Program-made: the position numbers and the translations under genes
Shown here: one piece after another, positions 16,170-24,349 of the stretch
How positions within the stretch are numbered: the stretch's first letter is position 1
Layout: the number at the start of each line of letters is the position of its first letter
Source of the DNA: Actinomadura alba
Lineage (GTDB): Bacteria > Actinomycetota > Actinomycetes > Streptosporangiales > Streptosporangiaceae
Direction of reading: 5' to 3'
Assembly (NCBI RefSeq): GCF_014323705.1
Contig: NZ_JABVEC010000003.1
Span: 124,001-188,000, forward strand
Length of the DNA: 64,000 nucleotides
The notes under the pieces: generated by a model
Seen by the model: only the letters and a program-made list of their open reading frames with translations
What the model was told of the DNA's origin: nothing
Database searches by the model: none

Positions 16170-17267
16170 CTACGGGCTCGTCTCCTCGAGCAGCCAGTCC
16201 GTGGGGACCTCGTGGCCGAGGCCGCGTTCCTCGGCGAGCCGCAGCGCGCGGGCGCACACGGCGGCGAACTGCAGGCCCATGCCGGTGTTGTTCGCGAAGA
16301 TCGTGATGTCGTCGGGGCCGTCCCGCCCGGGGGCCTCGCCGGTCAGCACCTCGCCCAGCTCGCGGATGTCGTCCCAGGCCAGGCGGCCGCGTTCGACCGG
16401 GCCGAGGATGTCGTACTGCTTGTCGTGGTGCACCTGCTCACGGGACAGCACCACGATCCGGTCGGCCCGGTCGAAGGTCGCGTCGTCGAGCTCCCGCCGC
16501 GTCGCGGTGCCGTCCGGATTCGTGATGCAGGTCACGTGGGTTCCCGGCTCCAGCCACGCGCCCTCGAAGCAGGGGTCCATCGCCGCCGTGGCGCAGGTGA
16601 CGATCCCGCAGCCGGCGACGGCGTCCCTCGGGTGGTCGACGGCGACGATCCGCCGCCCCGTGCGCTCGGTCCACTCCGCGGCGAAGGCCTCCCGGTTCTT
16701 CGGCGTCGGGCTGTGGACGCGCACCTCCTCGATCTCCGGCCGTACGTGGAGGAGGAACTCCAGGTGGGCCTGCGCCTGCCAGCCCGAGCCGAACATCCCG
16801 GCCACGGTGACGTCCTTGTTCGCGAGTTCCCTGATGCCCAGGGCCGAGGTGGCGCCCACCCGCATCTTCTGTACGAAGCTGTCGTGCAGGATCGCGAGCG
16901 GCTCCAGCGTCGTCATGCTGTAGAGGGTCACCAGGCCGACGTAGCGCCCGCCGGGCGCCGCGGGGATCAGCCGGCGCCGCTGCACGCCGTTCGCCAGGGT
17001 CTCGACACCGGCGATGTCGGAGGTGATCCGCAGCGCCCACACCCCGCTGGAGACGTTGCCGCCCTCCTGCGACTTGAACCGGAACCGGAAGCCCGGATGG
17101 CGCTCGTCCTCGATCGGGAAGTACGTGTGGTTGCGCGGCCGGTTCGCGGCCTTGCCCGCGGTCAGCTCGCGGTACGCCGTCTCGAGAGCGGAGATGGTCT
17201 CCTGCGCGGTGAGCACCTGCTCCACGTCCGCGTTCGACAGAATCCTCACCGCAGCGGCCCCCCGCAC
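16170..17267 (-). CDS. Ornithine cyclodeaminase / mu-crystallin family protein
   Basis: The 365-aa product has the family's two-part build: an N-terminal dimerisation domain (RILSNADVEQVLTAQETISA) and a central NAD(P)-binding Rossmann fold (VAGMFGSGWQAQAHLEFLL, about 150-170; CATAAMDPCFEGAWLEPGTHV). The lysine region VQKMRVGATSALGIREL is recognisable. Family members include ornithine cyclodeaminase, ketimine reductases, alanine dehydrogenase and ectoine-catabolism EutC. GTG at 17267 is used here; an internal GTG at 17249 with a G-rich site upstream would also fit. It lies between the M24 genes and the aconitase-like genes in one operon, so it probably acts on an imine or amino-acid intermediate of the same substrate. 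Confidence 0.85.
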   Translation of the reverse strand: MRGAAAVRILSNADVEQVLTAQETISALETAYRELTAGKAANRPRNHTYFPIEDERHPGFRFRFKSQEGGNVSSGVWALRITSDIAGVETLANGVQRRRLIPAAPGGRYVGLVTLYSMTTLEPLAILHDSFVQKMRVGATSALGIRELANKDVTVAGMFGSGWQAQAHLEFLLHVRPEIEEVRVHSPTPKNREAFAAEWTERTGRRIVAVDHPRDAVAGCGIVTCATAAMDPCFEGAWLEPGTHVTCITNPDGTATRRELDDATFDRADRIVVLSREQVHHDKQYDILGPVERGRLAWDDIRELGEVLTGEAPGRDGPDDITIFANNTGMGLQFAAVCARALRLAEERGLGHEVPTDWLLEETSP

Positions 17268-17298
17268 TTCACCGTGACGCTTCTCGACATGCTCGTCG

Positions 17299-18342
17299 TC
17301 ATCCCTTCGTCAGACACTCGGCGCTCTCCTCGCCGACCAGCACGGTGTCGGCCACGACCGCCCGCCCGCCGTCGGGGAGGGCGACGTCGATCGTGATCGC
17401 CCCTACGGCGCCGAGGGCGAGCCGCATGTCGCCGGCATGCCGCTCGAAGTCGCCGTTCGTCGCCAGATCGGCCTGGTTGGTCCAGGCCACGTCGTGCACC
17501 GAACCGTCCGGCAGGCCGGCGAGGGCCGGTCGTGCCGCAGCGGACAGGTCGGTCTCCGGTGCTCCGTCCCTCGCCGCGCCGATCGCCGCCCGCAGCGCGG
17601 TGTCGAGCGCGGACGCCCAGGCCGGGCCGTCCGTACCGGCGACCACCCTGGCCGCGCGCAGCCAGCCGTACCGGTACTGGCCGGTGATCTCGATCGAGGC
17701 GACGCCGTCGCGGGTCGTGGCGGTGTCGACCAGCACCTCGGCGTAGCCGCCGCCGCGGAGCTCGCGCTCGGCGGCCGACACCCACGCCGTGGCCGGGCCG
17801 GGCGGCGTGACCTGCGCCGTCGCCCGGGCCATCAGCGCCGCACCGTCACGAAGGAGCGCCAGCTCGTGCTCGGACGGGACCAGCCGCTGTTCCCGTACGA
17901 GACCGCCGAGCGGCCGCAGCTCCCAGCCCGGCAGCGCGGCGGTCAGGTCGGCCACGATCGTCGCGGGCCACAGCCGCCCTTCGACGAGCCCGACGACGCC
18001 CGGCTCGCGGCCGGCCAGCAACTCCTTCACCAGCGGGCCGAAGCTCTTGCCGCTGCGCAGGTCCTCGACGTTCGAGGTCCGCCGCATCCAGGTGTGCACC
18101 CGGGGGGACAGCTTGGTGAGGAAGACCGGGTCGCCGGTGGCGGGGACGGCGACGATGCCCTCGTTCCAGTAGATGCACAGGTTGGTGAGGTACCCGACGT
18201 CGTCGGAGCGGTAGACGTCTCCGTAGACCAGGGCGACGTCCACCCCGTCGGCCGGCAGCCGCCGCTGGAGGGCGGCGACCCGCCCGGCCCGCTCGTCCTC
18301 GGGGATCTCGGCGTGGTCGAGCACTACGAGGCCGCGTTTCAT
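17299..18342 (-). CDS. Divergent M24 (creatinase-fold) protein, second copy
   Basis: The 347-aa product has a creatinase N-like domain (RVAALQRRLPADGVDVALVY, NEGIVAVPATGDPVFLT) and a C-terminal half that follows the M24 pita-bread outline only loosely (RLVPSEHELALLRDGAALMARAT, then AITIDVALPDGGRAVVADTVLV at the end). None of the canonical metal ligands can be placed. Its start overlaps the stop of the preceding M24 gene (ATGA, 18339-18342), so the two are made together and may form a heterodimer with this copy as the inactive or regulatory half. I cannot assign a reaction. Confidence 0.7.
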   Translation of the reverse strand: MKRGLVVLDHAEIPEDERAGRVAALQRRLPADGVDVALVYGDVYRSDDVGYLTNLCIYWNEGIVAVPATGDPVFLTKLSPRVHTWMRRTSNVEDLRSGKSFGPLVKELLAGREPGVVGLVEGRLWPATIVADLTAALPGWELRPLGGLVREQRLVPSEHELALLRDGAALMARATAQVTPPGPATAWVSAAERELRGGGYAEVLVDTATTRDGVASIEITGQYRYGWLRAARVVAGTDGPAWASALDTALRAAIGAARDGAPETDLSAAARPALAGLPDGSVHDVAWTNQADLATNGDFERHAGDMRLALGAVGAITIDVALPDGGRAVVADTVLVGEESAECLTKG

Positions 18343-19544
18343 GATGCCCTCTCTTCACTGGTGGAGAAGAGCTTCCGCTCGGTGCCGATGAGGATCTCGG
18401 CGCCGGTCTTCGTGACCACGACGGGATCGCCGAGGACGTGGTAGCCGGCCAGCGGCGTGAAGGTGTTCGGGTGGATGATGAACACCGCACCCTCGGGCAG
18501 CACGGTCTCGTTCCCCTCGATGATCGGGGTCTCGTCGAGGTGCAGCCCGTGCCCGTGCCCTCTCACCCGGGTGTACTGGCTGGTGCAGTACTCCCCGTAG
18601 CCGTGCCGCCGGAAGACGTCGTTCTGCGCCACCGCGACCTCGTGGGCGGTCACGCCCGGCCGTACGACCGACACGCCGGCGTCCACCGCCTCGTTGAACA
18701 GGTCGAACGACCGCCGCTGGCCGTCGCTCGGCTCGCCGACGACGGCGGACCGGCAGATCTGCAGCCAGTAACCGTCCATCTGGGGGGTGAGCTCGGTACG
18801 GACCATGTCGCCGTCTTCGAGCAGCCTGCGTCCCGGTGGGGTCATGCCGCGCACCTCGTCACCACCCGAGGCGATGAGCATGAAGTTGTCCTCTGCGCCG
18901 AGGCGCTTCAGCTCGCTCTCCACCTCGGCCACGATCCGGTACTCGGGCAACCCCGGTTCGAGGACGTCGACGAAGGCCCGCCAGCCGGCCTCGCAGACCG
19001 TGGCGCTGCGCCGCATCCGGGCGATCTCCCATGTGCTCTTGGTCAGGCGTACGTCGTCCATCAGGGCCGTCGCCGAAACGATCTCGGCGGTCGGCACGGC
19101 ACTGCGCAGTGCGTCGGCCAGCACCACCGGGAGGAGCTCGCCGTGGGCCACCCCGACGCGCTTGGGCGCGAGGTCGGCGAGGCGGCTCGTCAGCGCGGCC
19201 GCCTCGGGCAGCTCCAGCACGCCGGCGTCGGTCACCCACCCGCCGGCGATGATCGCGGCGGCATCGGCCCGCCGCACCGAGAACGCGACCGGCTCGCCGG
19301 CCGCGGGCAGCAGGACCAGCGCCACGCTGCCCCGCACCGGTGCGTCGGTGAGATAGCGGACGTTCTCCCGCCGCCACCCCGGCGCGAACGCCACCAGGGC
19401 GTCCAGCCCCTGATCCGCCATCGCGCTGCGAATCAGGCGGTATCGCCGGTCCCGTTCGGCCTGGTCTCCGGCCGACGGCGGACCGCCCGCCGGCACTACG
19501 CCGGCCGGCGACGCGGTCGCGCCGCCATCGAGTAGCCGTGTCAT
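18339..19544 (-). CDS. M24-family (creatinase/ectoine hydrolase-like) hydrolase
   Basis: The 401-aa product has a creatinase N domain (about 30-165) and an M24 domain (about 170-390). M24 landmarks are LTKSTWEIARMRRSA, EDGDMVRTELTPQMDGYW (about 241-258), RGHGHGLHLDETP (about 328-340) and FIIHPNTFTP (about 352-361). The Asp-Asp-His-Glu-Glu metal set of true aminopeptidases is largely replaced (Glu for the first Asp, no second Asp, His for Glu in IHP), as in the metal-independent creatinase branch. The family includes creatinase and ectoine hydrolase DoeA/EutD, which open C-N bonds of small compounds. It is the first enzyme gene after the ABC importer, consistent with an initial hydrolysis step. 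Confidence 0.8.
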   Translation of the reverse strand: MTRLLDGGATASPAGVVPAGGPPSAGDQAERDRRYRLIRSAMADQGLDALVAFAPGWRRENVRYLTDAPVRGSVALVLLPAAGEPVAFSVRRADAAAIIAGGWVTDAGVLELPEAAALTSRLADLAPKRVGVAHGELLPVVLADALRSAVPTAEIVSATALMDDVRLTKSTWEIARMRRSATVCEAGWRAFVDVLEPGLPEYRIVAEVESELKRLGAEDNFMLIASGGDEVRGMTPPGRRLLEDGDMVRTELTPQMDGYWLQICRSAVVGEPSDGQRRSFDLFNEAVDAGVSVVRPGVTAHEVAVAQNDVFRRHGYGEYCTSQYTRVRGHGHGLHLDETPIIEGNETVLPEGAVFIIHPNTFTPLAGYHVLGDPVVVTKTGAEILIGTERKLFSTSEERAS

Positions 19545-19587
19545 GTCTCCACCCCTTTTGCTGCGCGGTTCGTTCCGGGCATGCCGT

Positions 19588-20367
19588 TCATGCGGACGCC
19601 TCTTCCATGCGCATGAAGTCCCTGGTCACCTGCTTCTCGATCTCGAACAGCCGATCGTCCTCCGGCAGCCGGGGGTGCGGGATGTCGATGGGCAGGTCGA
19701 GATGGGTCGTGCAGGGCCTGGCGGTGACGACGAGCATGCGCGTGGAGAGGAAGACCGCCTCGCGGATGTTGTGGGTGACGAAGACGATCGTCCGCCCGGT
19801 GGCCTGCCAGATCCGCACCAGTTCCAGGCGGAGCTTGCGGGCGGTGATCTCGTCGAGCGCCGAGAACGGCTCGTCGGCGAGCAGAAGGTCCGGTTCGATC
19901 GCGAGCCCTCGGGCCAGTGAGACCCGCTGCCGCATTCCACCGGACAGCCGCAGCGGGTAGTAGTCGCCGAATTCGGCCAGCCCCACGAGGTCGAGGTAGC
20001 GGTCGACGCGTTCGTTGGCCTCCGCCCGCGGGATCTTCATCTCGTCGAGCGGAAGCCGCACGTTGTCGCGTACCGTCCGCCAGTTCAGCAGGCGCGGCTC
20101 CTGGAAGATCACTCCGATCTTCACGGCGGACCGCGACTTCACGCCGATCTCCGTGCCGTTGATGACGATCCGGCCGGAGGTCACGTCGTCGAGCCCGTTG
20201 ATGATGTTCAGCAGCGTCGATTTGCCGCAGCCCGAGGGGCCGAGTATCGAGAGCAGAGCGCCGTTTTCGACATGGACGGTCAGGCCGTCGATGACGCGCA
20301 GCGGGGTGTCCCCCTCTCGCTGGAACTCCTTCTTGACGTCGTCGATGAGCAAATAGGAATCCGACAC
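19588..20367 (-). CDS. NitT/TauT-type ABC transporter ATP-binding protein
   Basis: The 259-aa product has all nucleotide-binding motifs: Walker A GPSGCGKST (about 43-51), Q-loop FQEPRLLNW, signature LSGGMRQRVSLARG, Walker B LLLADEPFSALD, and the switch His in VTHNIREA. It resembles SsuB/TauB-type ATPases for sulfonates, nitrate and related small solutes. GTG at 20367 has AGGAGAT upstream, placed over the stop of the permease gene (10-bp gap). It energises import by the permease and lipoprotein encoded just before it. Confidence 0.92.
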   Translation of the reverse strand: MSDSYLLIDDVKKEFQREGDTPLRVIDGLTVHVENGALLSILGPSGCGKSTLLNIINGLDDVTSGRIVINGTEIGVKSRSAVKIGVIFQEPRLLNWRTVRDNVRLPLDEMKIPRAEANERVDRYLDLVGLAEFGDYYPLRLSGGMRQRVSLARGLAIEPDLLLADEPFSALDEITARKLRLELVRIWQATGRTIVFVTHNIREAVFLSTRMLVVTARPCTTHLDLPIDIPHPRLPEDDRLFEIEKQVTRDFMRMEEASA

Positions 20368-20376
20368 GATGATCTC

Positions 20377-21285
20377 CTAGCCCTGCACGCTCGGGCGCCA
20401 GCGGGTCAGCCACTTCTCGACCGGCTTGAGGATGAAGAATTCGATCGCCAGCAGGACGATGGTGAACGCGATGGTCCAGGCGAGCACCTGAGTCATGTTG
20501 AAGAGGCCGAACCAGTAGTTCAGCTGATAGCCGACGCCGCTCGAGAGACCGATCAGTTCCACGACGGTGGCGATCTTCCATGCCGTTCCCAGCGCATAGC
20601 GCAGGGCGGCCAGAATGTACGGAACCAGCTGCGGAACGACGACCTTCCGGAGAATCGACGCGCGTGAGAGGTGGAACGCCTTCCCCATGTGAACGAGCGA
20701 GATGTCGATCGCCTTGACGCCCTGCCAGATGTTGATGGCGACGGCGGGTATCGCGGTGACACCGATGGCGATGATCGCGGCGAAGTCGTTCAGGCCGAAC
20801 CAGAGGATGGCGAGAATTCCGTACACCACGGACGGCACCGTGAAGGCCACCATCACCCACGAGTCGAGGAATTCCTCGCCGAATTTCGACAGCCCCATGA
20901 TGAGCCCGATGATCAGACCCACGATCACCGCGATGGCCATTCCGGCGACGACCCGGAGGATCGTCTTGTAGAGGTGGACGTAGGTGTCGCCCTCCTGCAG
21001 GTTGCCCCACAGGGCGGCGAACACCGAGGCCGGCCCGGGCAGGACACTGTCGGTGAAGAAGAGCGAGGCCACGAACCACAGCGCCCCGAGGGCGACCAGC
21101 GACATCACGCGGCGGCGGGTCCCCTGGAAGGTCCGGCGTGACGCCCGGACGGCGGCCACGACGTCCTTCGGCGAGGCCGGCGGACCGGCGGCGACGTTCG
21201 GGAGCGGGGCGTCGGACCCGATCACACCGGTGAGGCGATCGGAGTCGACCTGCGCGCCGCCCTTGGCGGCCCGTTCGGCGCTCAT
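20377..21285 (-). CDS. NitT/TauT-type ABC transporter permease
   Basis: The 302-aa product has about six membrane segments. The inner-membrane BPD_transp_1 signature appears as WQGVKAIDISLVHMGKAF and the EAA-like loop. A long soluble N-terminal stretch of about 55 residues precedes the first helix (LVALGALWFVASLFF). ATG at 21285 was chosen because it overlaps the stop of the binding-protein gene (ATGA, 21282-21285). Sequence and partners place it with SsuC/TauC-like permeases. The substrate is unknown. Confidence 0.9.
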   Translation of the reverse strand: MSAERAAKGGAQVDSDRLTGVIGSDAPLPNVAAGPPASPKDVVAAVRASRRTFQGTRRRVMSLVALGALWFVASLFFTDSVLPGPASVFAALWGNLQEGDTYVHLYKTILRVVAGMAIAVIVGLIIGLIMGLSKFGEEFLDSWVMVAFTVPSVVYGILAILWFGLNDFAAIIAIGVTAIPAVAINIWQGVKAIDISLVHMGKAFHLSRASILRKVVVPQLVPYILAALRYALGTAWKIATVVELIGLSSGVGYQLNYWFGLFNMTQVLAWTIAFTIVLLAIEFFILKPVEKWLTRWRPSVQG

Positions 21286-22331
21286 GCCGTCGGCTGGAGG
21301 TCGAGACGGAACAGCCCCTTCGGCGTCTCGGCGACGAAAGCGTCCTTGCCGAGCACACCGATGAGCCGCTGGATCAACTGGGTCTCGGCGTCGACCTGGG
21401 CCTGATCCCACTTGGTGATGTACCGGCTGCCGACGCGGTCCTTGAGCATCTGCGCGGCCTTCGGGTCGGTGATCTTGATCTGCTGGGCGTAGGTGGCCCA
21501 GACGTCCTCGTCGCCCTGGATGAACTTCAGCGCGTCGGCCAGGGCACCGGAGAAGGCCCGGAGAACCTCGCAGTTCTTCTCCGCGTACTCGTCGTTCGAC
21601 GCCACCGTGACGTGCCCCGGGGGCCGGCCGAACTTCTTCTCGTAGTCGGCGGACATGTCACTGAGGACCTTGTACTTGCCCGACAGCAGCGCCTGCACGG
21701 TGGCGGTCGTCCCCAGCAGCGCGGCGTCGACCTTGCCCTGGTCCATGAGGCCCATGAGCGCGGAGTCCGGAGCGTCGAGGATGTCCATGTCCTTGCCCAT
21801 GTCGCCGATCCCGTAGACCTCCTTGGCGACCACCGACTGGATCCCGAACGTGGCGCTCCCGCGACCGCCGAAGGCACCGAGCTTGCGGCCCTTCAGGTCG
21901 GCGAACGTCTGGAGCGACGAGGCCTTGGGGGCGAAGACGATGTTGGAGGGCCCGGTGAGGATGTTGAAGATCATCGTGCCGCGCCTGTGGGAGCGGGCCA
22001 CCGCCATCGCGGTGAGCCCTCCGAAGCCCACGTTGACGACCTTCTCCCCGATCGCGGTGTGCAGCGCGGACGGGTTCTGGAACTTCTTGATGTCGAGCTT
22101 CAGGTTGTGCTTCGCGGCATAGCCCTCACGCTCCATGACGAACGTGATCAAGTCCTGGGCACCGGGCTGGATCCCCAGCGACACCGTCGTGGGCTTGCCG
22201 AGCGGACCGGAACCGCACGTCGCGGTCTTGGCCTGATCACCGCCCGAGGATGATCCACCGCACGCGGTCGCGGTCAGCCCGACTACGCAAAGCGCGGCGA
22301 GCCCGACCCGGATCTGGGTAACGGACCTCAT
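21282..22331 (-). CDS. ABC transporter substrate-binding lipoprotein (NMT1/SsuA-like)
   Basis: The 349-aa product starts ATG at 22331 with GGGAGAC upstream. The signal peptide ends in TATACGGSSSGG, with a lipobox-like Cys near residue 25. The mature protein has the periplasmic-binding-protein type II fold typical of SsuA/TauA/NMT1 proteins: VSLGIQPGAQDLITFVMEREGY, LHTAIGEKVVNVGFGG, SNIVFAPKASSLQTFADLKGRKLGAFG. It is the first gene of the operon, so its ligand is presumably the substrate of the whole pathway. The family binds sulfonates, nitrate, pyrimidine precursors and aromatic acids, which does not narrow it much. Confidence 0.9.
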   Translation of the reverse strand: MRSVTQIRVGLAALCVVGLTATACGGSSSGGDQAKTATCGSGPLGKPTTVSLGIQPGAQDLITFVMEREGYAAKHNLKLDIKKFQNPSALHTAIGEKVVNVGFGGLTAMAVARSHRRGTMIFNILTGPSNIVFAPKASSLQTFADLKGRKLGAFGGRGSATFGIQSVVAKEVYGIGDMGKDMDILDAPDSALMGLMDQGKVDAALLGTTATVQALLSGKYKVLSDMSADYEKKFGRPPGHVTVASNDEYAEKNCEVLRAFSGALADALKFIQGDEDVWATYAQQIKITDPKAAQMLKDRVGSRYITKWDQAQVDAETQLIQRLIGVLGKDAFVAETPKGLFRLDLQPTA

Positions 22332-22377
22332 CTTGTCTCCCTTGGAATGTCGCGGTGGCGCCGCTTTTCCATTTCGC

Positions 22378-22406
22378 ATCCATCAGTAGATTTGGATTCA
22401 CATCCA
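22378..22406. promoter_or_regulatory. Inverted repeats upstream of the ABC-M24-aconitase operon
   Basis: ATCCA (22378-22382), TGGAT (22393-22397) and ATCCA (22402-22406) form two overlapping inverted pairs. The tighter one is TGGAT-tcac-ATCCA. They lie 47-75 bp upstream of the first gene's start and are locally AT-rich against the high-GC background, as expected for an operator or promoter. Confidence 0.45.
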
Positions 22407-22438
22407 TTGGGTGGGATCTGACTGGTGACGAACAGGGG

Positions 22439-22966
22439 TCAGGGAAGTCCCGGCCGCTTGTCCTTCGGGCGCCGCGACGCCGTTCCGCCCGGCGTGGCCT
22501 TGCCGGGTTCCTCGGATCGGAAGTAGGTCGTCGCCGCTTCATAGATGGTGTTGAGCGATTCGTGCAGCCGTTGCCTCGCCTCCTCGGGGAGTACGCGAAG
22601 GAGATCCTCGGTGACGCTCCCCAGGGCCAATTGCCCGGCTACGCACGCGGAATGGCCGACAGGCGTCAGCTCCAGATGGCGCAGCCGCCGGTCATCGGGG
22701 TCCGCTCCCCGCGTGAGCAGACCGCGTCGTACGAGACCGTCGACGCTCTCCGACACCGTCGGCAACGTCAGGTTCCCGAAGGCGGCGAGGGCGGCGAGCG
22801 ACGTGTGTCCCTCGCTGATCCGGACCAGCAGCCGATGCTGACGGTACGTCAGCGGGATTTCCAGCTGGCCCAGCACCTTGTTGTTCAGGCGGCTGAAACG
22901 GGCCGCCACGACGATGAGCAACTGCGCAGTGGGCTCGATCTCGGGAATCTGCTCACGCTCCGCCAC
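22439..22966 (-). CDS. MarR-family transcriptional regulator
   Basis: The 175-aa product has the MarR winged helix: LEIPLTYRQHRLLVRISEG, FGNLTLPTVSESVDGLVRRGLLTRGADPDDRRLRHLELT, where DPDDRR is the beta-wing. A Lys/Arg/Pro-rich C-terminal tail follows. MarR proteins are dimers that usually repress neighbouring catabolic or efflux genes and release DNA when a small ligand binds. It is transcribed in the same direction as the transporter operon, 107 bp upstream, and a tandem 21-bp repeat lies in its own promoter region. Confidence 0.9.
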   Translation of the reverse strand: MAEREQIPEIEPTAQLLIVVAARFSRLNNKVLGQLEIPLTYRQHRLLVRISEGHTSLAALAAFGNLTLPTVSESVDGLVRRGLLTRGADPDDRRLRHLELTPVGHSACVAGQLALGSVTEDLLRVLPEEARQRLHESLNTIYEAATTYFRSEEPGKATPGGTASRRPKDKRPGLP

Positions 22967-22996
22967 AGTGCCGCTCTCTCTGGTAGACAGAAGGGA

Positions 22997-23038
22997 TACT
23001 TAGGGACCCATATTGATTACTTAGGGGCCCATAGTGAA
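22997..23038. repeat. Tandem 21-bp direct repeat upstream of marR (candidate operator)
   Basis: Two adjacent 21-bp units (22997-23017 and 23018-23038) agree at 18 of 21 positions. The shared core is TACTTAGGGnCCCATA, itself partly palindromic around GGGnCCC. The units begin 31 bp upstream of the MarR start, the right place for autoregulation. Confidence 0.6.
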
Positions 23039-23242
23039 TCCGTTGATCCGACGATGTCAAGAGGGTGACGTGAAGCGGCTCACACTGGAATCGCGCGACT
23101 ACTAACCGTCATCGCACCGGCGCCGTGACCGCGCGACCGCTTCCGCGCTTCCGAGCGAGGCGGGCGTAGGTTAACCTCGCGATCGACAACTCCATGCCCT
23201 TCGTTCGAGCCGGCAGGTCGGCCCGATGACGAGGAGTCCCGT

Positions 23243-24349
23243 TTGACAGCCGTCCTGATCGTGATGTGCCTTCTGGTCGGAGCCCTGGAGCTGTACGCGG
23301 GCACGCGGCACAAGAGACAGGCCGAGGACTTCCAGCGCCGGATCGACGAGCTGAAGACGCAGGTCGGCAAGCAGAGCAACGTGCTCGTCACCGTCGGCGA
23401 GCAGCTCACCGCCGAGGTCGCCAGGGTCAAGCGGGACGTGCTGCCGGGCATGGACTCGCGTCTGCGGCACAACACCATGCAGCTGGACCAGTTCCGGCAA
23501 CTGCTGGGCCAGGCCGACGAGTACATCAGGGCACAGGCCATGCGGCTGCACGACCTGGAAAAGCAGAAGATCATTCTGTCGGCGCTGCGCCGCAAGCTCA
23601 TCGACGTCGAGTCCTCGATGCGGCCTCTGCTCGAGGACGGCACCGGCGAGGAGCGGAACGGCGAGAAGGTCGAGACGGCCCTGACCCGCATCTCCGACCT
23701 CGAGCGCGGCGGCGACGAGATGCTCGATCTCCAGCGCGACCTCACGCAGGCGCTGGAAGGAGTGGAGGACGTCGTCACCGACCTGCTCCGCTACACCTCC
23801 GACGAACTCGACGAGGCGGTCACCGCCTCACTGACCGGCCGGCCGGCCGACGGCACGACGGTCGCCGGCCGGCTGTGGTCGGCCGACCCGCAGGTACGGG
23901 ATCTGCTGGTCGAGGCGTACGAGCAGTGCCTGGAGGCCGGCCTGCTCCACGTCAGGTTCAAGACCACCGACGGCGACCCGGAACGGCTGCGCTACTTCCT
24001 GACCGGCCGCGGCATGTCCGAGCTGGCCCGGGGCTACGCCGCGCTGCTGATCTCGATCGGGATGGACCTGCAGCAGGGGCGGCCGCAGCCGGCCGACGCG
24101 GCCGCGCTCCGGGCGATGCTGCGGGCCCTGCACGAGAGCGACGGCGCCACTGCGCAGATCGGCCCGCTGATCGTCGTGCGCACACCGGAGGCGCTGCTCT
24201 GCGCCGTGCTCAGGCACTCTCAGGGCCTGGAGTTCGAGAACTACGGGCTGCTGTGGGACCCCGCCGTCGCCGCGGACCGGCTACGGCGGCTCCCGGCCCA
24301 TCAGATCTGGGATCTGACCGCCTGGGCGGCCCAGTCCCCCGAGGCGTAG
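23243..24349 (+). CDS. Membrane-anchored coiled-coil protein, unknown function
   Basis: The 368-aa product has a TTG start at 23243, supported by GAGGAG 7 bases upstream. Residues 1-18 are a membrane anchor (TAVLIVMCLLVGALELYA). A long coiled coil runs from about 25 to 125 (DFQRRIDELKTQV, QLDQFRQLLGQADEYIRAQ), with a second helix around 145-180. The rest is a globular domain with LLVEAYEQCLEAGLLHVRF and NYGLLWDPAVAADRL. I do not recognise it. Its 3' end overlaps the convergent gene by 49 bp, an unusual arrangement that would make the two transcripts antisense to each other. Confidence 0.7.
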   Translation: MTAVLIVMCLLVGALELYAGTRHKRQAEDFQRRIDELKTQVGKQSNVLVTVGEQLTAEVARVKRDVLPGMDSRLRHNTMQLDQFRQLLGQADEYIRAQAMRLHDLEKQKIILSALRRKLIDVESSMRPLLEDGTGEERNGEKVETALTRISDLERGGDEMLDLQRDLTQALEGVEDVVTDLLRYTSDELDEAVTASLTGRPADGTTVAGRLWSADPQVRDLLVEAYEQCLEAGLLHVRFKTTDGDPERLRYFLTGRGMSELARGYAALLISIGMDLQQGRPQPADAAALRAMLRALHESDGATAQIGPLIVVRTPEALLCAVLRHSQGLEFENYGLLWDPAVAADRLRRLPAHQIWDLTAWAAQSPEA

